Part shown: positions 34,840 through 51,107 of the stretch, piece after piece
How positions within the stretch are numbered: the first letter of the stretch is position 1
Layout of the letters: each line of letters begins with the position of its first letter
NCBI GenBank assembly: GCA_012861695.1
Contig: JAAOOA010000028.1
Location: forward strand, 6,736,470 to 6,800,469
Length of the DNA stretch: 64,000 bases
DNA from: Trematomus loennbergii
Taxonomy: Eukaryota; Chordata; Actinopteri; Perciformes; Nototheniidae
Direction of reading: 5' to 3'
Program-made: the position numbers and the translations under genes
Notes under the pieces: model-generated
Databases searched by the model: none
What the model was told of the DNA's origin: nothing
Seen by the model: the letters and a program-made list of their open reading frames with translations, nothing else

Positions 34840-35220
34840 GGAAACAAAGAGGAAGACCCCGCATTTCCCGCTGCCACACGGCCCGCCACGCGTGACCCCC
34901 AGCACGCCAAGACACTGACACCGTGTCAGGTGGAAGTCTTAATTTCCTGGAAAGAGGGCCGGGGGTTTTTATCCTGAAATCAAACTTTCGCTCTCACGCT
35001 CAGTTCAGTCTCTTGCTGACACACCCAACTTTTTTTATTGGGGGCCAATTTAGGTGACAGGAGAATCCGCAAAATGGGGACAAGAATGTCAGGTCAGCTT
35101 GAGCATTTTGTCTTCGTAGCCTTGCCCGGGATTGACCCCACACTGGGCTTTTACTCCCGCTATAAATACCAGGGGCTCATCTGGTCAAAATAAATAAACG
35201 GAAATGCACCACAAATCAAC
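34840..35220. other. Candidate conserved non-coding (enhancer-like) segment
   Basis: A low-repeat, GC-richer block in the large first intron of greb1l. It holds GGTCAGCTTGAGC (35092-35104), one mismatch from the estrogen-response-element pattern GGTCAnnnTGACC, and a TATAAATA at 35161. The regulatory role is inferred from composition only. Confidence 0.3.
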
Positions 35221-35999
35221 AGGCTGGCAGATGTTAGGGATTCTATGACATTAAAGCCAAGTGATCAGGGCTAGCACCTTATGATATTAGAGAGGGGCTC
35301 TGGATTTATCACACTGTATGTAAGTAAAGTTATGTATGTGTCACATTGCTAGTAAAAAATGCAGCAAAATGTGGAACTTCCTCATAGTGTATGTTATATT
35401 TGATTATATTAAGTTAATTACAATCCATTTTCTATTAAAGATTGTTTAATTGTTGTAACACTTAACTTTACTTAACTTTGGTCTCACACATCTTAAGTTA
35501 CAGCAGCATGCTCTAAGACCCCTTTGTCTGTTTTCCTGCAGACTAACTAATGCCAAGTCAAGTCAGCAAGAATTTGTCAGGTAAATAGTAGATCTGAGCA
35601 AACTCTCATCTACTTGATGGCCAGTGTGATGCACTCACAATGTACCATGACATGGCCTTTTTAGGTCTCTCTTTCAATTCAATTCAGATGAACTGATCAG
35701 ATTCATGAAGAGTTACAAAGCTTTTAAAAAGATGATATAAAGTAAAAGGTTGACTTGTTTTTTTTATATTAACTTCAAGAGAAGGTACCTACTTAAAACA
35801 AAACGTAAACATATAAATGAATGATTACAACAAACGCTGATTACATTGGTCTTTTTAAATTCTCATCCACATTTCCCTTGACTTGCACAGGTTTTAGCTT
35901 AGCTGAGCCGTGACTGCTGTTCCAGTTCATTACCACAGACACGGTCAACAGTTGTTTTAATCAAGTCGTGTGCAGCTCTTCGCACCTCCACTCCAATGG

Positions 36000-36820
36000 T
36001 TATATTAGGGGGACAGTCAGCACCATGGCTGCTGTAAACCTCCCCGCCAGCCAATCAGGGCCTCCATTAGTCCTTACGGCGCTTTCACGCACTCCTTTCT
36101 CTCCATCAGCCACATTTCTCTAAACATTGGGCTTGAGTTTGACTGTGAAATGTGTCTGGTTATTGCTTAATTAAGACGACACATGGAAATACAGTATGGC
36201 GGTAAGCCTCAAACAATGCCTCAGATTATAATTGACATTTGAAGTGATGGAGATATTGTGAATTAACTTCATCAGGTGTAACAAAAGTCAAATCTCAACA
36301 ATGATACAATTGAGCCACAAGTTCAACTGGGGGAAAAGAGCTGTCAGCGTGATTTATGCCTAGCCCCTGACTTTGACGTGGCCTGTCTTAAATAGCCCAT
36401 TTAGAACAGAGATAATGAGTAAACCCGGCATTTTCTTTGGCCTCAAAAGCCACTGTGCAAAAAAACAAAAGAGTGTGGATTGAATGGCTTCCCGCCCACT
36501 AAACCCATCCCTCACCGCTGCATTGAGCTCTTGCTAAAGTCCCTGACAAAGGGGAAGTGTCCCTGCCACCGCCACCTGAGGAAAGACGAGTCACATGATC
36601 AGCTGTTGGGGGTTCTGGGAGATCTTGTGCTTGATGCTCTTAAATGTGGAGGGGGTGGGGTTTTTATTCTCTTAGGATTCCCATAGGAGCGCCACAGCTT
36701 TGTGTCTGCTGACTCAGCATACATGCACATTAGGATGGCCTCTGTTGATTACTTTCCGTGGCTGCTTGAGGTTCGGATACTTCAGGATGAGGTTCAACTG
36801 ACAAATCGAGCCATGAGAGA
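36000..36820. other. Candidate regulatory block with perfect MAF recognition element
   Basis: Low-repeat intronic sequence that includes the palindrome TGCTGACTCAGCA at 36707-36719, identical to the T-MARE consensus for large and small MAF and AP-1-family dimers. CCAAT (36050-36054) and several homeodomain-like TTAATTA/CTAATTA strings are nearby. Whether it is conserved cannot be judged here. Confidence 0.4.
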
Positions 36821-37330
36821 TGAGTATCAGGTGGGGAGGAAGTACAGCAACAGAGGTGCTAGTTAGCACGTCTGACTCTTACAATAAGAAAACAAACCTG
36901 CTGCTCAAATGTCAAAAAACAAAACATGACAACAATGTGAAAATTCCCGCAACAGAATTCCCTTTTTCTACCTGCCTGCCGTGTTATACCTGACGCCAAG
37001 GGTGTGAGGACTCGCACGAGTGTTTACTAGCCGGGTGGCAATCCAAAGCTCTAATTTCCTTATAAAAGCCCCTCAACCTCCGAAGCCCCCCTCCTCCCGC
37101 TCCTCGGGACTACCTGCTGGGCACTGAAGTGCAAATTGATGCTAGTGAGGATAGCAGATGAGCTAAGGTCATTCATGGTTTTCCAGTGGGCCACACAAAC
37201 AAAGGCAAACATTCCATCTGAATGCCATTGCTGAAGACGGCAGCAACAAGAGAAAGAGAGAGAGAAGGAGAGACAGAGCAGGGCTCAGTGGAGATAATAC
37301 CCTGAGGGTGCATGTGGGTGTGCACATGCA

Positions 37331-39868
<2,538 letters not shown>

Positions 39869-40156
39869 TAGAGCTGAAACAAATATTGATTAATCAAATG
39901 AATTGATCAACAGGAGATACATTGTAAACTACTACTACTAATCAACTAATTAAAGCTTTTTACAAGAGAAGGAAAGTGAAACAATTGCTGGTTCTTGAAC
40001 ACAAGCTTTGGCTGCTTTTTATTGTCTTATGCAATAGTTAGCTTTAGGAAACTAGGATTTCTCACTTTCATCTGACATTTGACAGATGATTCAGATCATT
40101 TAAGAACTAATAAGCAAATAAGTCGATTAGGAAAACACCGATTAGATGCAGCCCTA
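39869..40156. mobile_element. hAT-type MITE, copy 1
   Basis: The ends TAGAGCTGAAAC and GATGCAGCCCTA are imperfect inverted repeats (9 of 12). The flanks GTCTGTTC and GCCTGTCT may be a decayed 8-bp target duplication. The interior has ATTAATC/GATTAGA motifs typical of this fish family. Non-coding. Confidence 0.65.
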
Positions 40157-40399
40157 GCCTGTCTACTCATTGGATGTGTTAAGTAGATATAAAAGATAAA
40201 TATGTCAACTGTTTGTGTGTGAGAATCTTCACTCAACATCTTGGAAACGTTTCCCCCCTCCAAATAAAGGGATATACATAAAAGGCAGAGATACAAAAGA
40301 CAGGCGGTGCACTCAAAGTTCTTCCCTGAAAAGTTCACGCAACTGACACACTAACTCAATTTAGCCACGCAGGAGCCCTGAGCACTCATGGAGAGGACA

Positions 40400-41539
40400 T
40401 AAGAAAGAGTCTGTTGTGTTGATCAGGCGTCCAGAGAGAGACCCACCTTTCACAATAGGACCTCTCCATTCTTTGCCTTCCTGAAAAAAGTCTCAGCCAC
40501 CTTGAATCCATTTGAGTGACACTGTGACAAAGAGGCTTCTCAATGTCCCGACGAAGGGCGCCTCCTCCCCTTTCCCCTCTAAACTTCCTTACCGGCCGAT
40601 CAGCTGGATCCATCATGTCCCTCTTCCTGACCCCAGGCGGCATTGCTGCATCAGCACAACCCACCCCCGCTACCCCCCCCTCAATCTCTTGCCACATCCC
40701 CTCCATTACCCCCCACTCTCCCGATTAATAAGCACCAGGTTGCCCTCGGTGACAGAACCCACACTTAAATCCCATCAGTCCTTACAGCAGCAAGAGCAAC
40801 GGCATCAGCAGGACTCTTTTTTTGTTTTAACGGGACAATGGAAGCTGAGCCAGCCTTTGTTGAGAGCTTGACCCCACACACAAACCTTGCTGATGAGAAA
40901 AAAGTGACAGTAAACCTATTCAGGCCTGGTGCACTTCATCCTGCTCTGATCCCTCTGAGGGATGAGATACTTTACCAACTGGCAGATGTGACAATTAGGA
41001 CAGGGCTCCTGTGGACAACGTCGTGTACCAGGCACACATAACAGTTAAAGCAGCACTCAGGTGGAAAGTTACAGAAAGAAGAAGAAATAGAATGTTGACC
41101 TAATTCTATTCCTTATGTTTTCCAGCCACAATATCCTTAAAACAACTAGGATGCTCAAGTGAATTGATGAGTGGGCATTTGAAAAAGGTTTCACAATGTT
41201 CCTACTTTCAATCTTGCACCAAAATATTGGTAATGGCTGTTTAAAAGTATTATTCATCATACCTAAGAACTGAGCAAGTTCTGCCGAAGCAGAATGTTTG
41301 CCTATCCTAATTTCATGATCTTGACTGTGTGAATATATGGGCTTCGGTTTTTCTTCATATAATGTCCTTGAATCATTGCTAGTGCATTAAGAAAGTAAAC
41401 ACAACTTAACATCAGACTCCCAAACACTGTTAAAACCATAGCCCTTCTTATAATGCTTGAAGTGCTGATTTAATTCTGCAATAGTCCAAAAGGGGAACAC
41501 AAATATAAAATGCACCACCGTTGTGTATGTTTAGTGAAT
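40400..41539. other. greb1l intron 1, 40.4-41.5 kb: GC-richer low-repeat block
   Basis: Bases 40400-40730 are C-rich and low in repeats, with overlapping plus- and minus-strand reading frames that show no family resemblance or splice context. No gene is called. Confidence 0.5.
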
Positions 41540-41730
41540 TTTAAGGAATAGAATGACATCTTGGGAAATGTGCTAATTGGTGTTTTTGCAGACCAATTGA
41601 TAAGAATATAAATACCACTCTCATACATGTCCAATCAATATAAGGCTATAGCAGGCATCAGATTAGCTTAGTTTAGAAAAAATAATTGAAACAGCAAACC
41701 TGACTCTGGTTAAAAAGGGCAGATGTTTCC
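41540..41730. mobile_element. Foldback MITE, copy 2 (partial)
   Basis: TTTAAGGAATAGAATGACAT followed by CTTGGGAAATGTGCTAATTG and later CAGATTAGCTTAG parallels the left half of the element at 1926-2300. The right half is not recognisable. Confidence 0.6.
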
Positions 41731-42834
41731 ACTATGGTGACAAAGGTTGCATTTTGTATTGTTAAGTGCATAGAAAGGGGACACAAACAGCATAAACACA
41801 GCAGAAATGGATTACCATACTACCAGCGTAGCATTCCTTGAGTTGGCTCTGCTTATTTTGTCATAGGAGACATTGATACAGAGAAAGCTACTGCAGGTCA
41901 AATGTGTTCATGTGTTTGAAATGTTTTCTTATTAAAGCTTGAAGCTGAGATTCAGGTTTGGTTTGATTGTAAAAATGAAAAACACAGATGTGTTGACAAA
42001 TTAGAGGAAGAACAGACATTAAGTGTCTGATTAAGGTGTTAGGCCACCATGTGAGAACAGCTGCATGCATTGCTCGCAGTCAAAAAGAAAAAGGTAAATA
42101 TATATATATATATTGCAACACTCATTAACTAAATGGGATCTGTGTTTGTCATGAATCCTCCAGTTCACATGGGTTTCCTGTCATTTGTCTGTACAAAGTG
42201 TCAAAGATATTTTTGCATTTGCATTATGAAGTAAATGTTGATTGAACTTATAAATAATGATGCCATCTGCGATAAGATTGATAATCTAAAATCATTGTTT
42301 TAAAATTCATTTCTGGCGGCCAGCGTGTAGAAATCCCCTTTCACAATAAAAGCCCTGGACATATTCTGCATTAACAACAAGAAAGCTTTTTTCAAGAGAT
42401 ACCTCAAAAGAAAAAAAAACGTACAATCAATGTTGCTAATTATATATGAACAAGTAGATCCCACACAGCACTCGGTCTTCCTAAATGTACACGTAACTGG
42501 TTTTACTGAATTAGTTTAATGAAAATTGCTAATCTGTCCTTTAATGCTATTGATTATATCAGCATGTCAATACACAGAAAATCAATAAGCAAATCTTAAT
42601 TTTCAAGTTTCTTTTCAGGTTGGGCTGCATTACAAATGTGCACAAAGAAAAAGGGAGAGTGACCTCGGCTGTCAGAGGAACGTTGAGTCCTCGCAGCAGA
42701 GGGCTGGGTCTTGGTCACCGTAGCCTTGGACAACGTGTGACAGCCTATGGAAAAGCCTTCTGCTGCAGACAGCTCTCCCCCACAAACCCTGGCAGCATCG
42801 CCACATGCTGACCTTGTGTTTCAATATGAAGAGG

Positions 42835-42906
42835 GAGGGAGGGAGGGAGGGAGAGTGAGAGAGAGTGATGTTTGGAATGGTGTGTGTGTGTCTGTGTGTG
42901 TGTGTT
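42835..42906. repeat. (GGGA)n and (TG)n simple repeats
   Basis: GGGA units at 42835-42853 are followed by GAGA and a TG array at 42880-42906. Confidence 0.9.
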
Positions 42907-44216
42907 TGGGCAGGGATATTTTGGGATAGTATACAGAAAAACTATGCTCCTGCAACACTCAAATTCCCACATCAGCACGAGATGGGAAATCTGGCTACAA
43001 GCCGGAGTGTTTCCAGCTGTTGTTAACACACTGTCCTGCCTTTCACAACAACTATTCCAAGATACACAACCCTGCCTGATGTTTCCAAGTTATGTTCATA
43101 TCTGGTGACTGACTATGAACAACTTGTATCAGTCGGAGCTGAAGTAAAATCCAGCATTAATCCAAATCAATCTCCTTGAACTAGACATGAATGCGAACTG
43201 ATTAATGTCTAAAAACTGATTTACATGACAAGTCGAATACTCAACATCTCACGTGTTTTTTTCTTATAAAAGCAATTTAAAAGTACTGAAAAAGAGCATG
43301 AAAAAGCAAGGTTATTACACCTTATATAAGGTAAATATTTGGTTATTTTTTAACAAATACAATACATATTTCCCCATCTCTTATCTCAGTAAACTGCAAG
43401 TTGTCAGGTCCATATAAGTTATGACAAACAGAGGCTTTCTGGGAATGCTCAGTGTTGAAGCTGGCACGGCTTGAATGGAAAATGAAAGTTAAATAATAAA
43501 AGCATTGTATGGTCACCTATGTGTCCATGTCAATCTTCTACCTTTGCAAACAATTCTGACACTTATATCAAAGGCCAAAACAATCAAAACCTTAGAAAAC
43601 ATGAAAGTTCCATCAAATAATTGTACTTTAATCTAAGCACAGTACACACTGTACTCTGTCAAAAGGACATGTAAGCGGCAAGAAGTCATTTCTGGCCGCA
43701 GGTACTGTTCCACTGAGGTTGGCATCTGTGCAAGGGGGGGGGTGGGGGGGTGTTTACAGCGGTACACTCTGTGAGAACACACTGTTCCATAACATTACTG
43801 TGTGAGAAGGGATTCTCAGCTGGATGCTTTCCAGCTTTCAATGGAGAGAATGAGGATATATTATTACAAAGAGCTCTTCATACTGTAGAGCCGCATGCAC
43901 ACTTCGCAGGCTTACATTGATGTAATTGAGTCCACACAAATCAGAGAGACATGAGATATAAGCACTTCATGCAACAACCCTGATGTATTGGGATGCTAGA
44001 TGCGACTACTCTAGGGTAATGTAATGTGTGTTTTTCCGGCTAAAGAAATGTAAACTAAAGGAACACAACTTGACATGCTATCTCACACAGGCACAAACCT
44101 ACTCTAGCCTTATAGCAACCCCTTGACTTTGCTTTAACGTGCTTACCAACCAAAGACTCTAGGGCGCATTCAGATACGTTATATTTCAATTTTAATCTCA
44201 GAATGTGATAAATTGA

Positions 44217-44300
44217 GTAAGATAAGATAAGATGTACTTTATTGATCCCACATTGGGAAATGTTTCTGTTGCAGCAGCATACAAAAACAAGGCATTGCAC
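44217..44300 (-). mobile_element. Retroelement 3'-end-like repeat (ACTTTATTGATCCC type)
   Basis: GATAAGATAAGATGTACTTT continuing ATTGATCCCACATTGGGAAA is a widespread fish retroelement tail in inverse orientation, with AAGAT tandem units at the end. The clade is not assigned. Confidence 0.55.
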
Positions 44301-45689
44301 TTAATTAGAAAGAGTAAAAACAAACTATTCTAAAACATCTCAAAATATAAATAAACTGGCATAAGAGAGAAGAAAATATACAGTACAGTTAAATCTAATA
44401 AAATATGAAATATACTGTATACTATATTCAAAGTAGAGAGCTGTGCTGATTTAGGAGAGGTAGTGTGGAGAGGAAATGTGCAACATGTGCAGGATTTACA
44501 ATTTCTTTAAAGTGGGAAACAAATCCGCTGGAGATGCTCCTCTGATGTTTAAGAGCTCTTCTCTGGTGAAAGAGCACGGTGTTAGTGTTAACACTGAATT
44601 AGCGCACAACACAAGACAAAACAGAGCGCACCACAACACAGAGGCAGCCATCCACGGCGCCATCTTAATTAGTCTTAATCTAAAAGTACAGTCAAAAAGA
44701 GACCCATAGAGGTAAACAATCTGAGCTCACAACCTTATTTAACTCTGTTCTATTTACTGTATACGGCTCTATACAAATACCTTGGAACAGTGCCATGAAG
44801 TAGTTGTATAAATAGGATTAAGCAATGTTAAATATTAAATAGAATCAGGGCTAGCGGGTAAATAAACAAGCAGTCCTTCAGTTAGTCGGCAGTGCCAGAT
44901 AAGAAGCTGCCATGCATGTCAGAATCAGAGATAACTAACAGGAAAACAGGAAGTAGCATCTACAGGGGTCATGTTCCATTCATGCATACATATAAACACA
45001 CACACACACACACACAGAGACACACACAGAGACACACAATCATCCAAAGCTTTGCAACAAAGAGCAGGATGTGCAGGTCAGTCTTTTTGGCTTCACTCCT
45101 ACACATTTCATGTCCTACCTTCCTGGCGCTAGGTTCCTCTCATCCATCACTAGATGCCACATTCAAAGGCTGGTACAAAGAAAGGCATTTTTTAAGCTAA
45201 GAGGAATTTCATTCTCACTATCTCTCCCTTTCCCCTTCACTCATGAGTAGGCTATAAACACACAGGCGTGAAGTTGACCTGCAACAAACAGCACAAATTC
45301 ATGGTCAGACGTTTAGAGATGAGGTGTTTATTTTAGAATGAAGCTACTTGTATTAGTCCTTAGTAGATCAGTTACAGTAATGTGCCTCAGCTATAAAGTT
45401 GATTAGTGGGGATTTGTTACTTTAAGTTAAATATTTGTTATAGAAAGTTATATCTCATTATTATAGTGTGTTTTACTTTTAGACTTTGCTATTTTGTATT
45501 GAAATGTACGGTTAAGTGTATTACACAAATGGACTATACCTAGTATTCCTTATCCACAAAGCTGTTCCCCAGTTCAATATACTAATGAGGATGCACTGTG
45601 ACCTTTGTTTTCCCAGCTGTGAGTAGCTGCTCAATTGACTTTGTGCACTGGGTTGTGGAACAAAAGGCCTGCACACATGTATTTTATTA

Positions 45690-45965
45690 GTTGCTTCAAT
45701 TAATAATTGAGTCTATCAAATATCGGAAATAGTTCAAAGAAAATTGCCCAATTTTCCGAGAGCCCAAGATGACTTGCAAGTCAAATTCATTAGCCTCAAA
45801 AATATAAACTTCACCATCACAGAACACTCTAGAAACACTAATATATATATATTCACATTTGAGAAGCTAGAACCTTTTTGATAATAAATACTTGAATGAT
45901 TGAATTGATCAATTATTAAAATAGTTACTGGTTAATTTTTATGATCAATAATTGTGTCAGCTCTA
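45690..45965. mobile_element. hAT-type MITE, copy 2 (degenerate)
   Basis: The right end GTGTCAGCTCTA mirrors the TAGAGCTGA end at 39869. The left part, TTGCTTCAATTAATAATTGA, matches the other end only loosely. The left boundary is approximate. Confidence 0.45.
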
Positions 45966-45999
45966 AACAATAATGCACTTAAATAAATCAAGTGAATTC

Positions 46000-48900
46000 A
46001 GTCTGTATATTTCTCTTGTCGCTTTCCAGTGAAAAGACACTCAGAACATGCAGCATTGAACATACATAGAAAGTTACAAAATAAAAAACAACAATAATAA
46101 AGTAAATAAGGAACAAGAAAAACAATTAAGGCTAAAAAAAATACAATACATGAAGTGTTCTGCTTCCTGCAGGTGAAACTAAGATATAACAGCTGATGTT
46201 GGAGGGCTTTGAGGAGGAAACCCCACCCCCACCAGAGGGATCAATGCACATAAATGGAAGAGGTCACAGACCTTTGACATCTCCTTTCAGGCAGGGGGAG
46301 GGGCCTTTGTGAGATTGGCTTTAATGATCCAATTGTCGACTGTGTCATGCACTTTCTTAAAGAACATACTTTGTGTTGCATTGTCATCCACCCAGGGCAC
46401 ACTCCACCCTCACCGTGTGTCCGTTTATAAAACTGCTAAGCCACACGTGTAAAGATTACATTAAAAAATGCTGCTCTGCATCTGACTTGCATCCAGCTGC
46501 TTTGCTTTGCTCTTCATCACCCCCACATCTGTTTCAACCTCTTCTCCCATCTCTCTCCCTCAGCCTCCCTTTGCTCCTCCGCAGACCTTATCTGTACTCC
46601 ACCATCCCCCCCCCCCTCTTTCATGCTGCATTTATAAAAAATAATTGTTTGATCACTTCAAAGTCCAATACAGAAGACGACGACCACATTCTAAGAAACG
46701 ATTCTGTATTTTTCTCCATGGAAACCATTTCAACAAAATAGCAGCTACAACATTTCATAAATGTGTTATTCTAATTTTGGTTGGATGAGTGGTTCAAGAA
46801 ACACATGCAATTTCAGCAAACTATTTTAATAAATACTTTTAAGTAATAGAGCTTTAACCACACAAAAAAAACCATGACACCACCAATGTGAAAAGGTCTC
46901 TCTGTTCTACTTTTTTGTGAATATTTCTCTGTGCTTTACTTTAACTGAAACATTACCAGTGAACACGGTGTTCCTGGCATTCTTGACCCTCAATAAAAGC
47001 ACAGGTTTACTAGCTAGCATCCATGCGGAACACATTTGGCTCTGCGCAGCACAAAGATGTTCTTTTGATTCTCAATGAAAACAGCCATTAAACAGTTAAT
47101 CTGATATCTGATTTACAATCTGAGTTACGTGACCTCACTGTGCTCATTAGCTAATTCCATCTATTCTATTCAGCTTCTGAGTAACAGCAGGACTTCACTT
47201 AATGACTTCAACTTACATCTGACACTATTTTACTAAAGCAATATAGATAGATTGCAAACAAACATTTATAGGAAAACGTTTATACTATTATTTTAAGAGT
47301 GAATTTAACGTAGTACTGAAATTCAGTTTTAAGGTATGACTTTGCTTGAGTATTTTAATGGGATGCTTTGTTATACTTGAAATGAATTTAAATAAGGTAT
47401 GTTGTACTCCACTATATTTACAGCAACACATACTAGTTACTTCACTATTTAATATTTTATACACCTAATATATGATGTATAAAATATGATTTATATGGAT
47501 TATACACCAAACTGTATTAAGCAGATATAATTAGCTTCACCTCCAGCAGCTACAACATTAAGCTGCTGCTTAGACACTAATGCAACAATAACAACTCAAA
47601 TCAAATGACATTCAATAATGTTACACTCACATAAAACTGTTCAACATAATTCATAACTTTGATAATTCAAGTACATTTAAAGTTTGATAGCACTGTTCCT
47701 TTTTCTTTTATTGTATTATCTACTTTCAGATCATAGATTGTTTTAATGACACAAATGTCTCTCCGAGTGAAATTTAGATTTGTTCCTGTCCTCTGCGTCA
47801 GTAGTTCTGATGAATGAAGGGCATTTAGCGGACCACCTGTTGTCTAAGTCCTGTTGCCTCGTGCACAAAAAGTGTGAAACAATAGCCCTGATCTCCCTGG
47901 TCGTGATTAAGTCCCTTGTACCATCTGTACTGAGGATCAAGAGGAGCATCTGCCTGCTGACCGTCCCACTGGTGTTTTTGTGATCTTAATTGATATTGCG
48001 AATGATCCGTGAGGCTGTTTCATTTGAAAGATGTTTCATCATTGATCAATATTTAACATTATACGTCTCCGACCAAAGCCTCTGCAGAAACTGAAACCTC
48101 TTTATTACTCACTGGATTGGTAATCAATGGTTTTGTACACCTTTTTGTTATGCCAACAAACACAACCCTAAGTGTAATATGACACACTTATTTGTCACAA
48201 CAGAAAGGGATAAGAAGATAACACATTCATTCAAAATCAGTTTCAAATGAACATACATCTTCTATATTTACCACAGAACATTTGAGAAAAGACTGAGGGC
48301 CATCTGAGAAAACACGAGGCATTAAAAGCAAAAGAGGAGAGCTGGTGTGCTCAAAAGTATAGCGAGAGAATAATGAGGCAAAATAAATAATTGGTTGCCC
48401 AGGTGACGATTGCCTAAAAGATATGAAGCAGTCGTCTATCGCAAGCTTGGTCGAGATTTTTCATTTCAGAAATGACATTTAGTATTTTTAGAAAACCTAT
48501 TCGCCTGAACAGCAGGCTTATAAGATCAAACAAAATAAGGTTTAAAGAGGGCATCTTTTGAGGTTGAATGTGGAATACATCATTTTAAGTTAAGCATATC
48601 TCATTTTGGTTGATCATAATTCCTGAAAGTCAAACAAGGACAGAACCTACATGTGTTTACTTCTCATAAATGACATACTGTTGAAGTTTGTAATTTTCAA
48701 TATTAGGAGTTTTACGACAAACCTCATGAGAAGGGATATAATAATAATATAAGGGTCATACCAATTTCAGTTAAATACATATATCAATGCGCTTACTCCA
48801 GAGTCAATTTACCACTCGTGTTTGAAAAATAATCTGCCGAAATCACACAAAAAAGCTGTCCAGCACCAAACCCCAAGGCCTTCACAAAGCAACTTTAGGA

Positions 48901-49329
48901 AGGAGATGTCTCCTTCAAGGCTAAAGAGAGAAACCTGTCCGACGCAGGAGTGGTGTCACCGGGCCTTACTTATCTCCTCCCAGATTAACTCCCAATTGTT
49001 CCCGGTGAACAAAGGCAGCCGGGGAGGAAACCAGCCCCCTGAGGGCCAGATGGTCAGCGCTCAGAGCCCCCTGACCCCTGCAGCCCTCTCCTCTCTGACA
49101 GGGCTGCGCGTGCTCGGGGCGAGACGGCCACCCAGCGTATTCTCAACCTCGTACACTCAGAGAACACTGTACTCCCTGTCTGACTGTCTGCATGTTTCTT
49201 CTAAGTAGATGTTCAGAGGATGCATGTTGCAGGAGAGTCTGGAATAACAAATGGGCAAATAATGGCAACAATCAGGCTTTTAGATGTAGTTCTGATCACG
49301 GATTAAGATGTTTTAACCGGGACTAAAAC
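46000..49329. other. greb1l intron 1, 46.0-49.3 kb: no gene seen
   Basis: AT-rich, with a GC-richer low-repeat block at 48900-49170 that may be regulatory. There is a C-run near 46610. No exon or RNA gene recognised. Confidence 0.5.
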
Positions 49330-49645
49330 CACCAGACTCAGGGACAGTTTCATCCCACAGCCATAAGACTGTTAAACACCTGAACCTTTGAAAGAACATC
49401 CATAAACATTCATCTGTTTGCATTTTACAAATTATTGTTTCTAATATATCATATTCCATTTATTTGTATACTCTTCTTGCACTATTTCTATTCTATTTTA
49501 TTTGTATTTACTTGCACTATTTTATCTGTTTTATTTGTTCTATGTCCTATATGTTGCACTTCTGGAGGAGCCTGTGACCTAAGTTTATCATTGACATATC
49601 TACACTGTAGCTAATGTACAAATGACAATAAAGCCTTGAATCTTT
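49330..49645 (+). mobile_element. Non-LTR retrotransposon 3' end, copy 1
   Basis: CATCCCACAGCCATAAGACT then GTTAAACACCTGA near the start fits the degenerate C-terminus of a LINE ORF2. The end GACAATAAAGCCTTGAATCT carries AATAAA (49627-49632) and a GAATCTT tail. A related tail lies at 52770-52865. Clade not assigned. Confidence 0.65.
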
Positions 49646-51107
49646 AAACAAAAAAATTGAATTTCTTCACCTATAATAAAATTGTTGGAAATTCAAATTC
49701 TAAATAGTTGCTGTTCAGTCACTTATTTGACATTACAGTTTCTCTACAATCTAATTAAATGACCCCTGCTGTAGTCTGCAGGATCCTGTATTGTGCATGT
49801 AATTTGCAAAGGGAAGAAGGGGGTAGTGGAGGTCGGAGGAATGCAACCTTTGGGACATGAAACATGAGGAATGGCAGATTAGATTTGGTAAAGACTGACT
49901 GGTTTGCCTGTAATTACAATGACAAACCACCAAAAAACATCTCTGGGTCCTGGTTATCTGATATGACTTTATCTCAGCTGCTGAAGCCTGTTACAACAGT
50001 GAGCCTTAGGCAACTGTAACAGTATTCAACAGACAAACATGTAAATGTGTGACCTGGATCCACTTGAACTTACTGTTAACGATTAATCAGTAGTGACATT
50101 TTCCAAGATTAAATAAGAATTCTATAGAAATGTATTCCCGTTGCCAATAAGAACAGGTAAGCGTGACGTGAGATTTTGAAGGAACAAAGATTAGACCCGT
50201 TACAGAGAAAATGTACGTTATTAGGGCCTGTTCCAATGCTGGGAACGGTTTCAAACTAAGACCCTAAACATCAGGAAGAATAGGAGGTCAGGAGAGTTTG
50301 TTATGTTCATTTGGATGCTGTTATGATACAACTTGGCATCTCATGTGACTTATAGTACTAAATTACGTATGCCAGGTGGGTGGGGAAAAGGATATATGTG
50401 TGTGATATTTGTATAATGGGGGCTTTTGGTATTATTGCCCTGTTGTATATTTGACACTAATAAAACTAAGATCTGATCTGCCTCTCGTCTCATCCTTTCT
50501 CACCACTACAATAGTCAAATCAGCATTTAAGGCAAAAATAGACTGATTAACACTACTTTAAATACAAATTAGACAATTTGTTGACTGTTGATTTAAGTAA
50601 GGTTTCAATTAACTTGTTTTCAGCTACAGGTTTGCCAAAAGTTAACTGACACTCATATCACACTGCAAGATACACCTCATTAAACTGAGATGTACACATT
50701 TGGGGGCGAGTCCTACTGACAGCCAAAACATTAGGCAATGCTAATTTGTGAAAACAAAATGGAGCAAATAATCAACAGGTTCAACAGATTACAAATATAT
50801 TCATGCAGTATGCCTGGCATACAAACAGGCTTTACTGACCGACTTTGCTTAGGATGTGATGATATCGTATTCCTTTCGTTATTCTTAATGTTAGGCAACA
50901 AAACATCCTGCTTAGCTTTAATACAATGTTAATAAAACACTAACTTTAAGCAGCTGTTCCAGCCCTGTTGACCGACCTGATAACAGGCGACCACCCTCCG
51001 GAGAGCGATCCCAGCCTGATCCTTTTTATGATCACTAGCATGCTCCCTTGTGACATGCGTTTTAAGCAAGAGTGGAGTTACGGAAAAACCACTGCAAGCA
51101 CGCCTAC

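Noticed and set aside
40386..40871. Overlapping frames on both strands at 40.4-40.9 kb, considered as a hidden exon cluster
   Set aside because: No acceptor/donor pairs bounding a conserved-looking peptide; Pro/Ser-rich on one strand and Arg-rich on the other.
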